Below are positions 44,199-55,447 of a stretch of 64,000 nucleotides of DNA, piece by piece; the stretch's first letter is position 1; the number at the start of each line of letters is the position of its first letter. The notes beneath the pieces were generated by a model that was given only the letters and a program-made list of their open reading frames with translations, did not search any database and had not been told where the DNA came from. The stretch is taken from assembly GCA_000827325.1 (NCBI GenBank), contig KN832886.1, positions 902,129-966,128 on the forward strand, written 5' to 3'. This DNA is from Oidiodendron maius Zn (Eukaryota > Ascomycota > Leotiomycetes > Myxotrichaceae). The translations under genes and the position numbers were made by a program.

Positions 44199-45479
44199 GT
44201 TTGGGCCTGCGACAGTTGCACAGCGTCGGTGAGAAGACCTTTTTTCTATCCCAAAAGCTCTGAAATATGCTGTGACTTATAAATTACGACTGCTAGAGGT
44301 CCCATGAAATCGCGGGTCCTTCTGGGTTGGGCGCTTGTAGGGACCAGAGCCAATTCGGATACGAGTTGATATAGAATGAGATTCACCAACTATGAGTGTA
44401 TATTAGACCTGTCAACAAAGTTCTAAGTATATCTTCGTATCTATATGGTGGCAATCACACACAGAGTAGCTAACTGATAGAGTTCTTGAGGTCGGATTGT
44501 TAGAGTCACTGTTTCATCTGGATACTGGACTGGAAGCTAGGATCCAGTCCATACTCGGTGAGAAGTGTGGAACTTCCACCTAAATTTTGGCTCTAGTGAG
44601 AGCCTGCCTCCGGAAATATTACGTCTCATTAGATTCGGGGAAGTTAAGAGCGACAATGTGGTGTGCCTCTACAAGAAAAGAGCTAGTGCAGATTTGGGAG
44701 ACTAAATTGTGGCGTAGGTTTCTGCTCGCTCTTGACTTCTACTTCTGAACTTTCGATGTGCAGCTAGCTATATAATGGGTGTGAAATTAGATTTACAGAT
44801 AGAGATGTGGTGATGGTCGCTAAAGAGTTTACGTAAGTCACAATTCTGGATGGTGGATCGGTGGATTTTGGGTAAAATAGAGATTTCCAGGTGCGTAAGT
44901 AAAATTACTATATATATCTATACACTATATCCAGCTAAATGAATGAATGCGGTCCGAGTCAAAGGATCTAACACTCTCCAGATCGCTTGGCTAAGGTAGC
45001 GGCTTTATCACGAACACCACTCCTATGAGGAAGCATTTCGAGTACTCCATTGACAGCTTGTCAGGAAAGGAAAGGTAAGCGTATAACAGATACAACGAGG
45101 TTCTTCTGTCAAGCATGCTGCACGCTCAGGTTGCTGACTCTTGCGCAGAGTTTGCGCAACATGAATGTTAGAAGAGTCGATTACCACAACCTAGTGGCCA
45201 ACACATGAAAGAAAGAAATAAGGTCAAAATACAATGCCTTTAGACTATTATCAGTCAATCTGCAGCAACTTATTAGATATCACTGCCGACGAGTGTAAGA
45301 ACAATCATAATGAGAGTGCTTCTAGGACCTTTATTATGGACTACTGTATCCATGTCATAGTTGACCCGATCGATGAGCAGGATACTCTAGTTCCAGCTGG
45401 CTGTCCTTCGGACGTCACCATTCCCTGAGCCGTCCTGGATTTGGTGGGGCGGGAGTTAGCTTGTAGTCCGTAAATTCGT
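44199..45479. other. Intergenic, with a low-support frame
   Basis: Nothing is clearly recognised. A 64-codon frame at 45234-45428 (two Cys near the N-terminus, no signal peptide) has no family match that can be seen and is not called as a gene. Confidence 0.3.
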
Positions 45480-46070
45480 ACGTAGGTGATGTAATGTAAA
45501 TTCAATTATGAGGAAGCCGTTAATAAAGAGCTGGGGGGAGGTGTTCTATTAGATTACGACGGAAATAAAATTGCAGCCGAAGTTTTTGAGGAATTTTATG
45601 ATAACTATAAGGCAGTAATGAGCGTGTAGGCGGGAATACTTGTGATATTTCGCAAATGTGATGGGCTATTTGCTAGGAGTATGCCATGACATATTTAAGC
45701 CAAACACGGCTACTCCTGAGACCTAGTACCTTGAATTCCACTGTAATACATTGGGTATTTCTGTTATTTCTGGTTACTAGTCTGCTCCGGGTTAAAATTT
45801 TCTGTGGGACTTGAAGTTTCTCCAAGATAAGAAGCTATTAGCGAGCAATATCCTTGTCATCTTGATAAACTCCGATGTACAAACCCAAGGACAGTGTTCG
45901 CGGACAAAACTTGTTAACTTAAATTTATGGATATCATGCTTTGATGTGTATATAATCGGTCATTTCTTTAGCTCCAATCCACCTGTTTTCTGGTTAGGGA
46001 AAGAAGTAGCGTCTAGTAGCAATCCTAATGGCACTTTATTCTGAGCAACTGGTAAAGGAGTAAAGACATG
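45480..46070 (+). pseudogene. Unrecognised broken coding remnant
   Basis: The plus strand reads as protein-like sequence in two frames: GGGVLLDYDGNKIAAEVFEE with FYDNYKAVMSV (about 45510-45630), then after a frame change YLLGVCHDIFKPNTATPET, with TAG and TAA interrupting, and LQDKKLLASNILVILINSD to about 46044. The codon pattern and the clean stop positions suggest a decayed gene, but the family is not recognised. Confidence 0.35.
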
Positions 46071-46480
46071 GTAAGGGACGAACGGTAAAATAGGTCTCAG
46101 CTACAAAGGGCGGGTTGGAGCGAGAGTTGGGTCATGATCCTAGATTAGCAGACAATCCTGGGGTGATAAGTTATTTCAGATCGGTTCCTTTGGTTTCCTA
46201 GTGGCAGCCAATAGCTATGGAATATATTGCAGAGGCGAGCTATAACATATCAAGGAACACGCAACAGACCCACTCTCCAGTATAAAGTCCCTCCTTAGTC
46301 CCACTCCTGAGACGTCAGTGATTTCGGTAACTCCAAACCTCGAAAGACCTACACCTTCGTTTTCTAGCTTGATTAAAGAAGTAACAAGGCTGTTTTGTAC
46401 TCGGAACCACCTGTAGGCAAAATCTCAAGAAAAATCCATCTATGAAGTATGAGGCTTAGCTTACATGCCTACAGACAAAA
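46071..46480. promoter_or_regulatory. Upstream region of the NTF2-like gene
   Basis: About 410 bp likely containing the promoter of the gene at 46481. It includes CAGTATAAAG at about 46278-46287, a possible TATA element 195 bp upstream of the start. Confidence 0.35.
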
Positions 46481-46876
46481 ATGGACCAAGCGACATACGA
46501 GGAGTATCTCAAACAAGTCAACCTAGGAAAAGTCCGAGATTTTGCTGATCAATATTACGATGACGGCATCCAAGTTCTGAGTGGAGGGATCACGTATAAT
46601 AAATCGCGACTACTCGACCTGCTGGATGTCATTGCCAAACAGATGACGGAGACTTTCGACTTGCTGAACTTCTATTCAAGTAGAGATGGCCTGGCTGCTG
46701 AGTTGAAGGTCAAGTATGTGGCTAAGAATGATGTGATTAAGGAACCCTTTGAAAAAGCCGGCTTCCCAGAAGGCTACATCGGACTCAAGAAAGGCGAGGT
46801 ATTTGAGGCCCATGCTGTATTTACCTATAGGGTCAAGAATGGGAAATTTGTGTTTAGCCAGGGATTCGCTGCATGA
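46481..46876 (+). CDS. NTF2-like / SnoaL-like small protein
   Basis: Intronless, 131 residues. The start ATYEEYLKQVNLGKVRDFAD with QYYDDGIQVLSGG, the central GEVFEAHAVFTYRVKNGKF and the size fit the NTF2-like (SnoaL/ketosteroid-isomerase) alpha+beta cone fold. Such proteins act as isomerases, cyclases or ligand binders in fungal pathways. No signal peptide or membrane segment is visible. Upstream and downstream intergenic regions are 400-850 bp, and the neighbours on both sides are metabolic enzymes, so membership of the second island is plausible. Confidence 0.75.
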   Translation: MDQATYEEYLKQVNLGKVRDFADQYYDDGIQVLSGGITYNKSRLLDLLDVIAKQMTETFDLLNFYSSRDGLAAELKVKYVAKNDVIKEPFEKAGFPEGYIGLKKGEVFEAHAVFTYRVKNGKFVFSQGFAA

Positions 46877-47729
46877 GAGGTTCTGAGTCTGTTGTATTTA
46901 GAAAGGGCAATGCTTGGCTCAGCTTAATCAACCAGCTGGTGACTAGTTCTGCTGAAACTTCCTTTTTCCCTAGTTTATTTACCAAAGTATTATTTCTTAT
47001 TTTATTTTATAGATCCGCGTGGCAATAAATTGGTGACATTCTCACGGTGTTGTTGAAAGAACGTTTGAGTCGAAGTCCTGCCTTACCTATAGCTTAATTT
47101 ACATATGTACGTATGGTCGGTTTTAACCGTGTTAATGATACTTCACTTTTCAATACAGCGGCTGTTGTACCCTCATGGGATGCGAGCAGTCATGGTGTCA
47201 GAGATTAAGACTCTCGAAGGTGGCAACTCTCCCCCAAATAGGTGTATGCGATGGAGTCTCAGAGCCGGGGTGTGTATCAATCCCTTGTCAGATATATAGA
47301 GCACGAAAATGACAGGAGCCTCTCTTTTAGGGTCCTCATTCTGCGGGCCCACAAAGGCCGTCGAATTGGGAAACTTCTAACGAGCATGGACGAATTTGGA
47401 CATAATTGATTCCTGATAAAGTAGTAGAGATTAGGGTATGAGTTCTTCCTTGCATTTGTATTGTTCTGAGAATGGAGTGTCATATCAGTTCAGATAAATG
47501 ACAAGAACTCGCCAGGTCTGGCCCATTGGTATACTTCAATCCATTTTATGAGTACCTGGGGCAGTGACCGAATAGCCCAGCAAGCCATTTAGTTTGGATT
47601 TAACTCTACGCTTCTCCGGGATTCTCCAACATCCAGCTTTTTATGTTGGGCTCTTTAGTCCACTTTGAGCTCTTCCCATCTATTTTAATCCCCAGTAATC
47701 CAATCTTCTTATATTTGTAGTCGTGTGAA
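46877..47729. other. Intergenic, nothing recognised
   Basis: About 850 bp between two co-directional genes. The frames at 47105-47299 (plus) and 47277-47483 (minus) have no motif. The last part should be the promoter of the hydrolase gene. Confidence 0.35.
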
Positions 47730-48780
47730 ATGGCTCCTGAAATGATAGCCTTTCAAACTTCTGACAACGTCACGATTCGAGGCTGGTTCTTCAAGCCAAG
47801 CGAGCCCATATCAACGTCATCACCCTGTCTCGTGATGTGCCACGGCTTTTCAGCACTGAAGGAAATGGACCTGGACGTCTTTGCAGAGTACTTTACCTCC
47901 AGGCTACCCATCAGTTGTTTAGTATTTGATCATCGCGGGTTTGGAGACAGCGATACGAAGGAAGGGCAACCGCGACATGAGATAATTCCTGCGCAGCAGA
48001 CCAATGACACCTCTGATGCAATCACTTATGCGCAGTCGCGACCAGATGTTCAAGCTGACAAGGTGGGCCTTTGGGGAACTTCGTACAGCGGCGGCCATGC
48101 ATTGTGGGTGGGCGCTATAGACAAACGGGTCAAAGTTGTTCTGTCACAGGTCCCTTGTGTAGATGGGTATAGCAATTTCCAAAGACTGATCCGCCCGGAC
48201 TTCGTGGCTAACCTAAACCAATTGTTTCAGAATGGTGAGGGCTTTCCGCATTCCCCGTTAATTAGTTGTGTGTCTGACATTAAATGCGTTTTTCTAGATC
48301 GATTAGACCGCGCTGACGGGAAACCTCCTGCCATGTTACCAGTCATCGACGCCGATCCCCATTGTCCATCCGCGTTGCCTACGCAAGATAGCTATGAATT
48401 TTTTTCCGGCTGGGCCAAAAAGTCCAACTGGCAAAACCAGGTTACTCTCAGAAGGTACGCACTGTTCTCATCTTAGTTTTGACAGAGTACGGGACATTGC
48501 CCTTGACAGAATGACTCTAACCATCTGCAGTGTCGAAGCCCTTCGGGAATATTACCCTTCCGCTCACATTCATCGCATTTCCCCGGCACCATTACTGATG
48601 ACAGTGGCTGTTAACGACGTCCTGTCACCCACGGACCTGTCTCTGGATGCATTTTGTCGCGCTCTAGAGCCTAAGAGCCTCCATATACTACCAGGCGGCC
48701 ACTTTGATGCCTACTCGGGACCGAACTTTGAGCGAAATGCAGGAAGGCAGGCAGACTTTCTCAAACACCACCTAATATGA
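47730..48780 (+). CDS. Alpha/beta hydrolase (dienelactone hydrolase / X-Pro peptidase-like type)
   Basis: Three exons, 47730-48234, 48298-48454 and 48531-48780, in phase, 303 residues. The hydrolase core shows VMCHGFSALKEMDLDVFAEY, the HRGFGDS loop, the nucleophile elbow LWGTSYSGGHALW (Ser in GxSxG), a charge-relay Asp in VAVNDVLSP and the catalytic His in LPGGHFDAYSG. No signal peptide, so probably cytosolic. Related fungal hydrolases cleave esters, thioesters or C-C bonds in secondary metabolism or act on small-molecule amides. It is convergent with the amino-acid permease at 49277-50925. Confidence 0.88.
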
Positions 48781-49276
48781 AGCAACGCATGCGCCACTCA
48801 AGCTAGGAATTACATATCTCTCAAATGTTGCTTAGGTATTTGGTGTGGACATGTATATTGTCTTGTTTTCGTCTTTAGTGTTTCTTGATAAAAGCTATAC
48901 CGTCTTAGTTTATGTTCATGACCAGGTGCAGGATTCTCAATCCCATCTCTTCATATTCGCGTGGCCCATCTTCGTAGTCATTTTGGGGCTGGTGAACCAT
49001 AAATTTCAGTACACACCAATCATTGGAATTGGCTTCACCAGGTCCTAAAGCTCCGGCCACGAGGTATAACACGATTAAGTCTTACTTCCTAACTATGCTC
49101 ACTGGCATGAGAAATTTGTAGCATAGAGGCGGATCATAGGAGCAACATGGCCAAAGCTCTCGGTCTGCTTCTAGAGAAAGCTTTTTAAAGAGATATTAAT
49201 ATTGACTGACATCAGTAAAACAGCGTCTAAGAATGACAAAAGTACATGTAGAACGCAGGTTGTTAACAAAGAAAAA
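48781..49276. other. Shared 3' region of hydrolase and permease genes
   Basis: About 500 bp between convergent genes; no other feature is seen. Confidence 0.4.
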
Positions 49277-50925
49277 TCAAATAACACATCTCCCAGGCGT
49301 GCCGCTCAGGTAGGATCTGTTGGTTGGCAACTGATTGTCTTGGCCCGCTATCTCTAGAGCCATGCGTGAAGGTTCTTTAAAGGCCCTCCTCGCATATGCA
49401 AACCAGTTCACCAAGCTGACAAGGAAAACCCCAGCAATAACAGCAATTGCGTAGTTCATTGTTAGAGCGGTAACCGGCAGATACAGAGGAAATAGCAGCC
49501 ATACTGTAATAAATACAGTCCACACAATAGCAATATAATTCAAGACGACCCCAAAGCGTCCGAGGTTAAAATAACGCTTCTGGGGAAGGCTTCCTCTAGC
49601 GAACAGGAAGAGGGCAATGGGAACCACGTAGGATACCATGATGCAGATGATTCCAGCGCCCAGAATTGCATTGATGGCCGTCGTCGAGCCGAGCTCGATT
49701 GCCCCCAAGGCGACCGCTCCAGCGAAACCGAAGAGGATAGCAGGAATCGGTAACTCATCGGAAGACCTGATCTTCGAGAATAAGTGAGGGAATGGTGTGC
49801 CATTGTCTCTAGCTAGGGACCACCAGATTCTGCTAAATGTTGTTAGGACTGTCACAGCGGACATCATCATCGAGATAATAAGAAGAACCGTGGAGACGAT
49901 CGTCATTGGCAGTGATGCCATTGAATCAACGAAGAGCTGAATGATTGGCTGGCCTCCCACCGGAGTATAGAGGGCCTCCTGGTCGACAATACAAAACATA
50001 TATACCAAGACCATCGGGATTGTAGCAATGAAGCTGAGCAAGGCACTGATAACCATGACTTTGGGAACCTGTTTGGTAGGTTCAGGCATTTCTTCGGACA
50101 TGTGGGCTGCTGAATCGAATGCATTCACTGCAGTCACGCCAGGCAGGAGCCCAATGAAGAATACAACACCCTTCGAGTCCCAGCCGGTCAGATTTATGAT
50201 ATCGACAAATACTGACTTAGCCGATTGCTTCGGACTTGCTCTAATGAGCAAGGTGATGAAGATGAAGATGGCTCCTAGGTTGGTGTACCACACCATCGTC
50301 TTTAGCAGGTATGGATACCACCGGAACAAGGGAACATTGATTATCAGAGCAGCAGCAGCGCAGGCATTGAAGACGAGATAGAAATGCCATAGTTTTGTCA
50401 CAAATGATGAGTCGCAGACTTGGACGAGGGCCCAGGTCAGCTGTGAGGTTAAAAGACAGGAGGAAGCGAGCCAGAAGAGCCAGCCGGCAGAGGTCAACCA
50501 GCCACTGATGTAGCTCAGTGATCTCGCAAACCTCTTTGGAGCAAGGATTGCGGTCCAATATATCTGACCTGGATTATGTTGATTAGATTCCGATTTCATC
50601 ATATAACTGACTATTGATATTCCTTACCTAATGCATGCGGATATACAGCTGATATCTCAGCCAGAGAGAGGCAGATGCATAGATTCATCAGTGCGGAGAA
50701 AATGAAGCCAAAGAAAAACACAGGACTTCCTCCAACACCAATACTAACAGCCAGGTAAGAACCAATGGAAAGTGGAGTGCAGGTAACGGAGAATGCCAGT
50801 CCAAGAGTGCTCCAGAGGCTAAATGGCTTTTGGTGGAACTCTTCAACGTTTCCCACCTCCATAGCGCAGACGGCAGCTTGCAGAGAGCTTGTCTCGGTGA
50901 GGGTCTTGTCGTATGCTTCCTTCAT
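49277..50925 (-). CDS. Amino-acid / GABA / choline-type permease (APC superfamily)
   Basis: Two exons, 50925-50628 and 50568-49277, phase 1, 529 residues. About twelve hydrophobic segments are visible. Family markers are FSLWSTLGLAFSVTCTP with GSYL near TM1, SLAEISAVYPHALGGQIYW between TM2 and TM3, ISGWLTSAGW, and FDSAAHMSEEMPEPTKQVPK, the signature of fungal GABA/choline/amino-acid permeases (BAT1/Hnm1/UGA4 group), then RIWWSLARDNGTPF. It should import an amino compound at the plasma membrane. With a transaminase and reductases near by, import of a substrate for that pathway is a natural inference. Confidence 0.9.
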
Positions 50926-52122
50926 ATTGGTGGCCTTGGCTGCAGAAATCGGAATTAAAAGAGGGAGGCCAGTAAAGATAGTAGTTGGGAAGTGATAAGT
51001 GGCCGCTCCACCGATTCAATCAACAAGACCGCAGGAAAATAATATCGGTTATTATACTTCTCAAGAATATCTCTTAGGCGTGTATACTCTTTAATAGTAT
51101 GCTACTAACCTTACAGCTAATCGACCCTTTTTTCCTTTAAGGTATGATCTAGTTTAATGCGGCCATCGGTTAATCAAAAATGGAAGTTCATAGCGAAGTT
51201 GCAAGGGTTAACTTGCTACTTCGCTTAGCGTGAGATAAGCACTGCAAGATGGGGAGAGAACAATGACAATATACAGTGGAACTCTATCGACGGGCATTAT
51301 TTTAAAGGCAGTTTGCACTAAATTATTGATAATGAATAGAAATCACTAGGGTGCAAACAGTCTACTGATTTAGGATATAGGCGAGCTATTCTAGTACTAT
51401 AAGTATACAACGTCTGTAACATCTTACTTTATGGAGTAGAAAAGAATACCTACTGTTTTAGTATTAAATTTAGAGGTATACCTATAATAGTATTATAGAT
51501 AATAAAGCAACAACACTAAAATATAGAATTAATTATCTAATTTCCTAATTTCTTATATAATTTCTTACGGTTAGGGTTAGCTGGCTGGCTCAATAAGAAA
51601 TTAGATAATTAATTCCGTATTTTAGTGTTGTTGCCTTGTTGCCTATAATGCTATTATAAGTGTACCCAAATTTAGAGATACTTAGAAGTGACGGGATGTT
51701 ATTAGCTCCACTACAGATTACTTTATTAAGTGTAGAGTAGTTTCATCCCTCAGCCGCGATGCTAGATATATGAATCCCACCATTTTCCAGCAAACTCGCA
51801 CTACCTGTTTGACCACACGTGCTCGTCACGAGTATTAAGCATATTGTGGCAGATCACAGATCGCAAGAAACCAAGTGACCGCGGTATTATGCTACATGCA
51901 TCGGCCTTAGAGTTGAAGATAGCCCAGAAAGCGTCGGGGTTAATTGTACAACCAATCCATAGAGTAAATCTGTATGAGAGCTGGAGACAGGAAACAACTT
52001 GTCTCGAATAATACGTCTCAAAGATACACACAATTGATGTTCTTCAGTTAACAGTGGTATAGCTAAAGTGTTGTATAATTCTAGTTATAATGCTTGTGGT
52101 TACAGCACCTACCAAAAGCTAG
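50926..52122. other. Intergenic with a foldback element and AT-rich sequence
   Basis: The part next to 50925 is the permease promoter. From 51000 to 51700 the DNA is AT-rich and contains the foldback element listed at 51507-51634. No gene is recognised. Confidence 0.4.
51507..51634. mobile_element. 128-bp foldback (MITE-like) with telomere-like TTAGGGTTAG in the loop
   Basis: The left arm GCAACAACACTAAAATATAG plus AATTAATTATCTAATTTC (51507-51544) is inverted with few mismatches at 51597-51634. The loop contains TTAGGGTTAG at 51571-51580. The sequences just outside are similar to each other: CCTATAATAGTATTATA at 51481-51497 and CCTATAATGCTATTATA from 51642, which could be an unusually long target duplication or an outer repeat. 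It is non-coding. Confidence 0.7.
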
Positions 52123-52887
52123 TTATACACAGACCATCCCTCCATTAGCGCACACTGTGCTACCAGTAGTCCATCGACTCTGTTCTTCACTCAGAAATGC
52201 AACAATCTGAGCAATATCGTCCACAGTACCAATTCTTGGTGCTGCTGGAGTCTCTACTGCCTTTCTCGATTCCCATTCATCCCGCACCCCTTGGGCCGTT
52301 TGGCGCCACATATCGGTGTCAACTGGACCAGGATTCACGCAGTTCACCGTAGCGCCATATTTATGGCCTAACTCTACGGCGAGGACCTTGGTGACTCCCT
52401 CCAGAGCTGCCTTCGAAGCACAGTACGCAGTTGCCTGAGCGCTGCCAACACGTGCCATCACACTGGACAAGTTAACAATCCGGGGAGCCTCGCCAAAGTG
52501 GGGAATGGCTGCCTTTACTAAGAATGTGGGCATTCTGACATTGATGGCCATATGTCGGTCGAAGTCCGCTTCTGTAAGGTCCTGCAAGAATATGTCGTCG
52601 CCGATCCCGGCGTTGTTAACTATGATATGGATTTTCCCCCAGGCATCGGCGAGGGCCTTGACAATCTTGGCGGGGGATTCGATATCCAGGGAGTTTGCTT
52701 GGAGGGCGAGGCCTCTAACGCCGAGGTTTTCAATTCGTGCTACTACTTCGTCGGCAGCCTTTGCGGATTTCTCGTATGTGATGAGAACATTAGCCCCTCG
52801 CTTGGCTAGTTCTATAGCTATTCCTGCACCTATGCCTCGTGAGCCACCGGTGACAATGGCATTGCGTTTAAGAAGGCTCTTCGACAT
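52123..52887 (-). CDS. Short-chain dehydrogenase/reductase, 3-oxoacyl-ACP-reductase-like
   Basis: Intronless, 254 residues, complete. TGGSRGIG at residues 13-20 binds the NAD(P) cofactor; HIIVNNAGI at about 85-93, LSSVMARVGSAQATAYCASK with the catalytic Ser-Tyr-Lys at about 140-157, and NCVNPGPVDTDM follow. The C-terminus GSTVCANGGMVCV is standard. It reduces a ketone or oxidises an alcohol on a small substrate. It is divergent from the class-III aminotransferase at 53588, with 700 bp between the starts, so the two are likely co-expressed. Confidence 0.92.
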   Translation of the reverse strand: MSKSLLKRNAIVTGGSRGIGAGIAIELAKRGANVLITYEKSAKAADEVVARIENLGVRGLALQANSLDIESPAKIVKALADAWGKIHIIVNNAGIGDDIFLQDLTEADFDRHMAINVRMPTFLVKAAIPHFGEAPRIVNLSSVMARVGSAQATAYCASKAALEGVTKVLAVELGHKYGATVNCVNPGPVDTDMWRQTAQGVRDEWESRKAVETPAAPRIGTVDDIAQIVAFLSEEQSRWTTGSTVCANGGMVCV

Positions 52888-53587
52888 GTTGGCTGTAAAA
52901 CTTGCACCTGTGAGGTGTTAGTCTTGAATGACACCCCGCCAACACGAAGGAGGTACTTGCCGTCAATCATACTTTGAGAGGAGGCGTACCTTTCTGAACG
53001 GCAAGGAAAGGATTATTGCCTTGTAGTAATTCCGATGCGAAGGAGGAGAAAGCCGACACGTGTAGAGGCTCCAGCTAATGAGGTAGGAAGAGTTGATTCG
53101 TACATCAACAGTTTCGCAAAGATGTGAATAAATATAAATAAGGCTGGAAGCGAACTGGATAACAGGCTCGGAGCTGATTTGTGTTTCGTACAACCCACTA
53201 GAATTAGCCCGAGATAGCTTTGCTAATAGGATAATGGATCTATCGGAGTGAGGCAGGAAATCGGAGATTGCCATTGTATCTCAAATGAGCGGGAAGTGGG
53301 CCACTTCCTTAGCCGGACTGAGATCAAAAGAGGAAGTCCGGAGCGAGAGGTCAGGTGATGGAGACGCCGAAAGCGGCGAAATTGTTCTTTCCCCTTTTGA
53401 ATCTACCTGCAGGGGCACTGTCGTGCCAGTCAACGGCCACGCAGTTGAAGCGCAGTGGCGGCTATATATCGGAGATTGGTCTTTTAAATGAAGCATCATT
53501 CAATCTAAATGATGATCAAAGTTACAAAGCTTTGGAGCAATCTTTTGCCCTTTGGATCTCCCACGTCTCCAACTTCAAATAATTAAT
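52888..53587. promoter_or_regulatory. Divergent promoter between SDR and aminotransferase genes
   Basis: 700 bp between two divergent starts. A TATA-like GGCTATATATCG lies at about 53460-53471, around 120 bp upstream of the aminotransferase start. Short frames inside (53281-53582) are not conserved. Confidence 0.4.
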
Positions 53588-55281
53588 ATGGCTCAAGCAT
53601 GCATCGACAATGCCGTCGAGCAAAGTAATGGTCTTCACACAACCTCTGTCCAACAAAACACGCAAGCTCTGTCACCTCGGGTGATTGATCTGATGGAGAA
53701 AGAAGCCAAGTATATTGTTGGTGGGTTCACACCTTTACCAGTATATATTGCCTGGGGACAAGGATCCAAGCTATATGTAAGCTCGTCTTGCGATGGTCTC
53801 TTAGTCTCCCTTCTGCCATCGGCAATAGCTTTCCTACTGACGACTTCTCACTGGAGGATGTTGATGGGAAGGAGTACATTGATTTCATTTCAATGTTCAG
53901 TGCTGGGAGCTTGGGTCAATGCCACCCGAAGCTTGTTGAAGTTATTACCAAAACCGCCCAAACCGGTAAGAGTCCTACTATCGATGATTACAACCTCGCC
54001 AATAATGTCTTACTGACTCCCGGTCCTTTCTCTTTGTTTTCCAAAATATAGTTACACTTGTCAACACCTCTACGCGCGTCGCTAGTTGGCCTACCTTCGC
54101 TGAGATGATGTGCTCTCGGTTTGGATATGATAAGATCACCGCTGCTGTAACCGGTTCCGAGGCAGCAGATACAGCTGTGAAGATTGCTCGGAAGTGGGGC
54201 CAGCAGGTGAAAGGCATCCCGGCGCGGGAACTGCTCATTTTAGGTGTCGGGGATAACTACCACGGCTTAACATCAGGAATCTGGCCCATTATGAACCCGG
54301 ACGGGGAGAGAGATGGTATGGCCTTTGCTGATCCAACTATCCGGAACCTTTTTTGTTGGACCTCATGAGCTAACAGGAGATCACCTATCGTAGCATACGG
54401 AGTTTTCAACGAGAAGCTCACCAACGTGCATCCCACTAAAAGGACATTACTACGGTATGGCCATATCGAGGATATGGAAGCCTGTTTGGCAGAGCACCAT
54501 CTAAACGTCGCTGCTATCATCATGGAATGTATACATGGCCACCTGCCGTAAGTGGTTCCATTGCTGGAGTGTGCAGCGGTTTGCGTGGGTCTATTGACGC
54601 AGGTAATCTAGGACGTTCGAAGAAGATCAACAGTACGCTCGAGCAGTTGTCCTTCTCTGCAGGAAGTATAATATTCTGTTCATCTCCGACGAGGTTCGTA
54701 TGGGTGCCGGTAAGACCGGCCGCTTCCTCTGTTCTGAGTGGCTGGGAGACGACATCAAGCCTGATATGATCGCAATCGGTAAATGTATCACTGGTGGCGC
54801 CTACCCCGCTGCCTTCGTCTTAGGAAACAACGAGACCATGTCGCTTGTTGGGCCATATCAATGTGCCGGGACATTTGCTCATACCCCAATGGCCATTGCC
54901 TGCACCATTGCCGCCCTGGAAATCATCGATAATGAGGGTCTAGTTGCACGAGCTGCAGATATTCAGAAGAGTTTCCTGGACTTCACTCATGACTGGACAC
55001 AGAAATTCCCATTCTTTGAGTATATCACAGCCCGGGGGGCGGACCTCAACATTACTCTCAAGTCAGACTATCACAATTCTTGCGTCACACCCAGACGCTT
55101 TGCAGCCCTGTCTATGCACAAGGGTCTGATAACGTACCCACTGGAAGGGCGCATTCGAATGTCAGTCGCAATGACAATCTCCGACAGGGATCTGCAGCGA
55201 GGGTTCGAGATCTTGCAAGAGACTGCGGATGAGATAGAGCAATACGATAGGATTGACGGTGGCATTCATGAAACCGAGTAG
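53588..55281 (+). CDS. Class-III PLP-dependent aminotransferase (ornithine/acetylornithine-type)
   Basis: Five exons, 53588-53776, 53857-53965, 54052-54315, 54394-54547 and 54612-55281, all in phase, 461 residues. Family blocks in order are DVDGKEYIDFISMFSAGSLG, AAVTGSEAADTAVKIARKW, GDNYHGLTSGIWP, NVAAIIMECIHG, ILFISDEVRMGAGKTGR with the PLP-ring Asp, and AIGKCITGGAYPA with the Schiff-base Lys. The C-terminal EGRIRMSVAMTISDRDLQRG completes the fold. It moves an amino group from an omega-amino acid or diamine derivative to a keto acid. The substrate cannot be fixed. It shares a promoter with an SDR and is convergent with the regulator at 55448. Confidence 0.92.
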
Positions 55282-55447
55282 GAGCATTTACTTCGATTTC
55301 TTTTCTAATATATTTTCAGGGATCAATATAATTTCAAGGTTCATGACAGCTGTGCGTGAACGGTTTGGTAGATGTGATGCTTTATTTCGCCTTGCCATTT
55401 CTTTATCCTCATTGGAAATTCTTATTTTACTTTATTCATATCGATCA

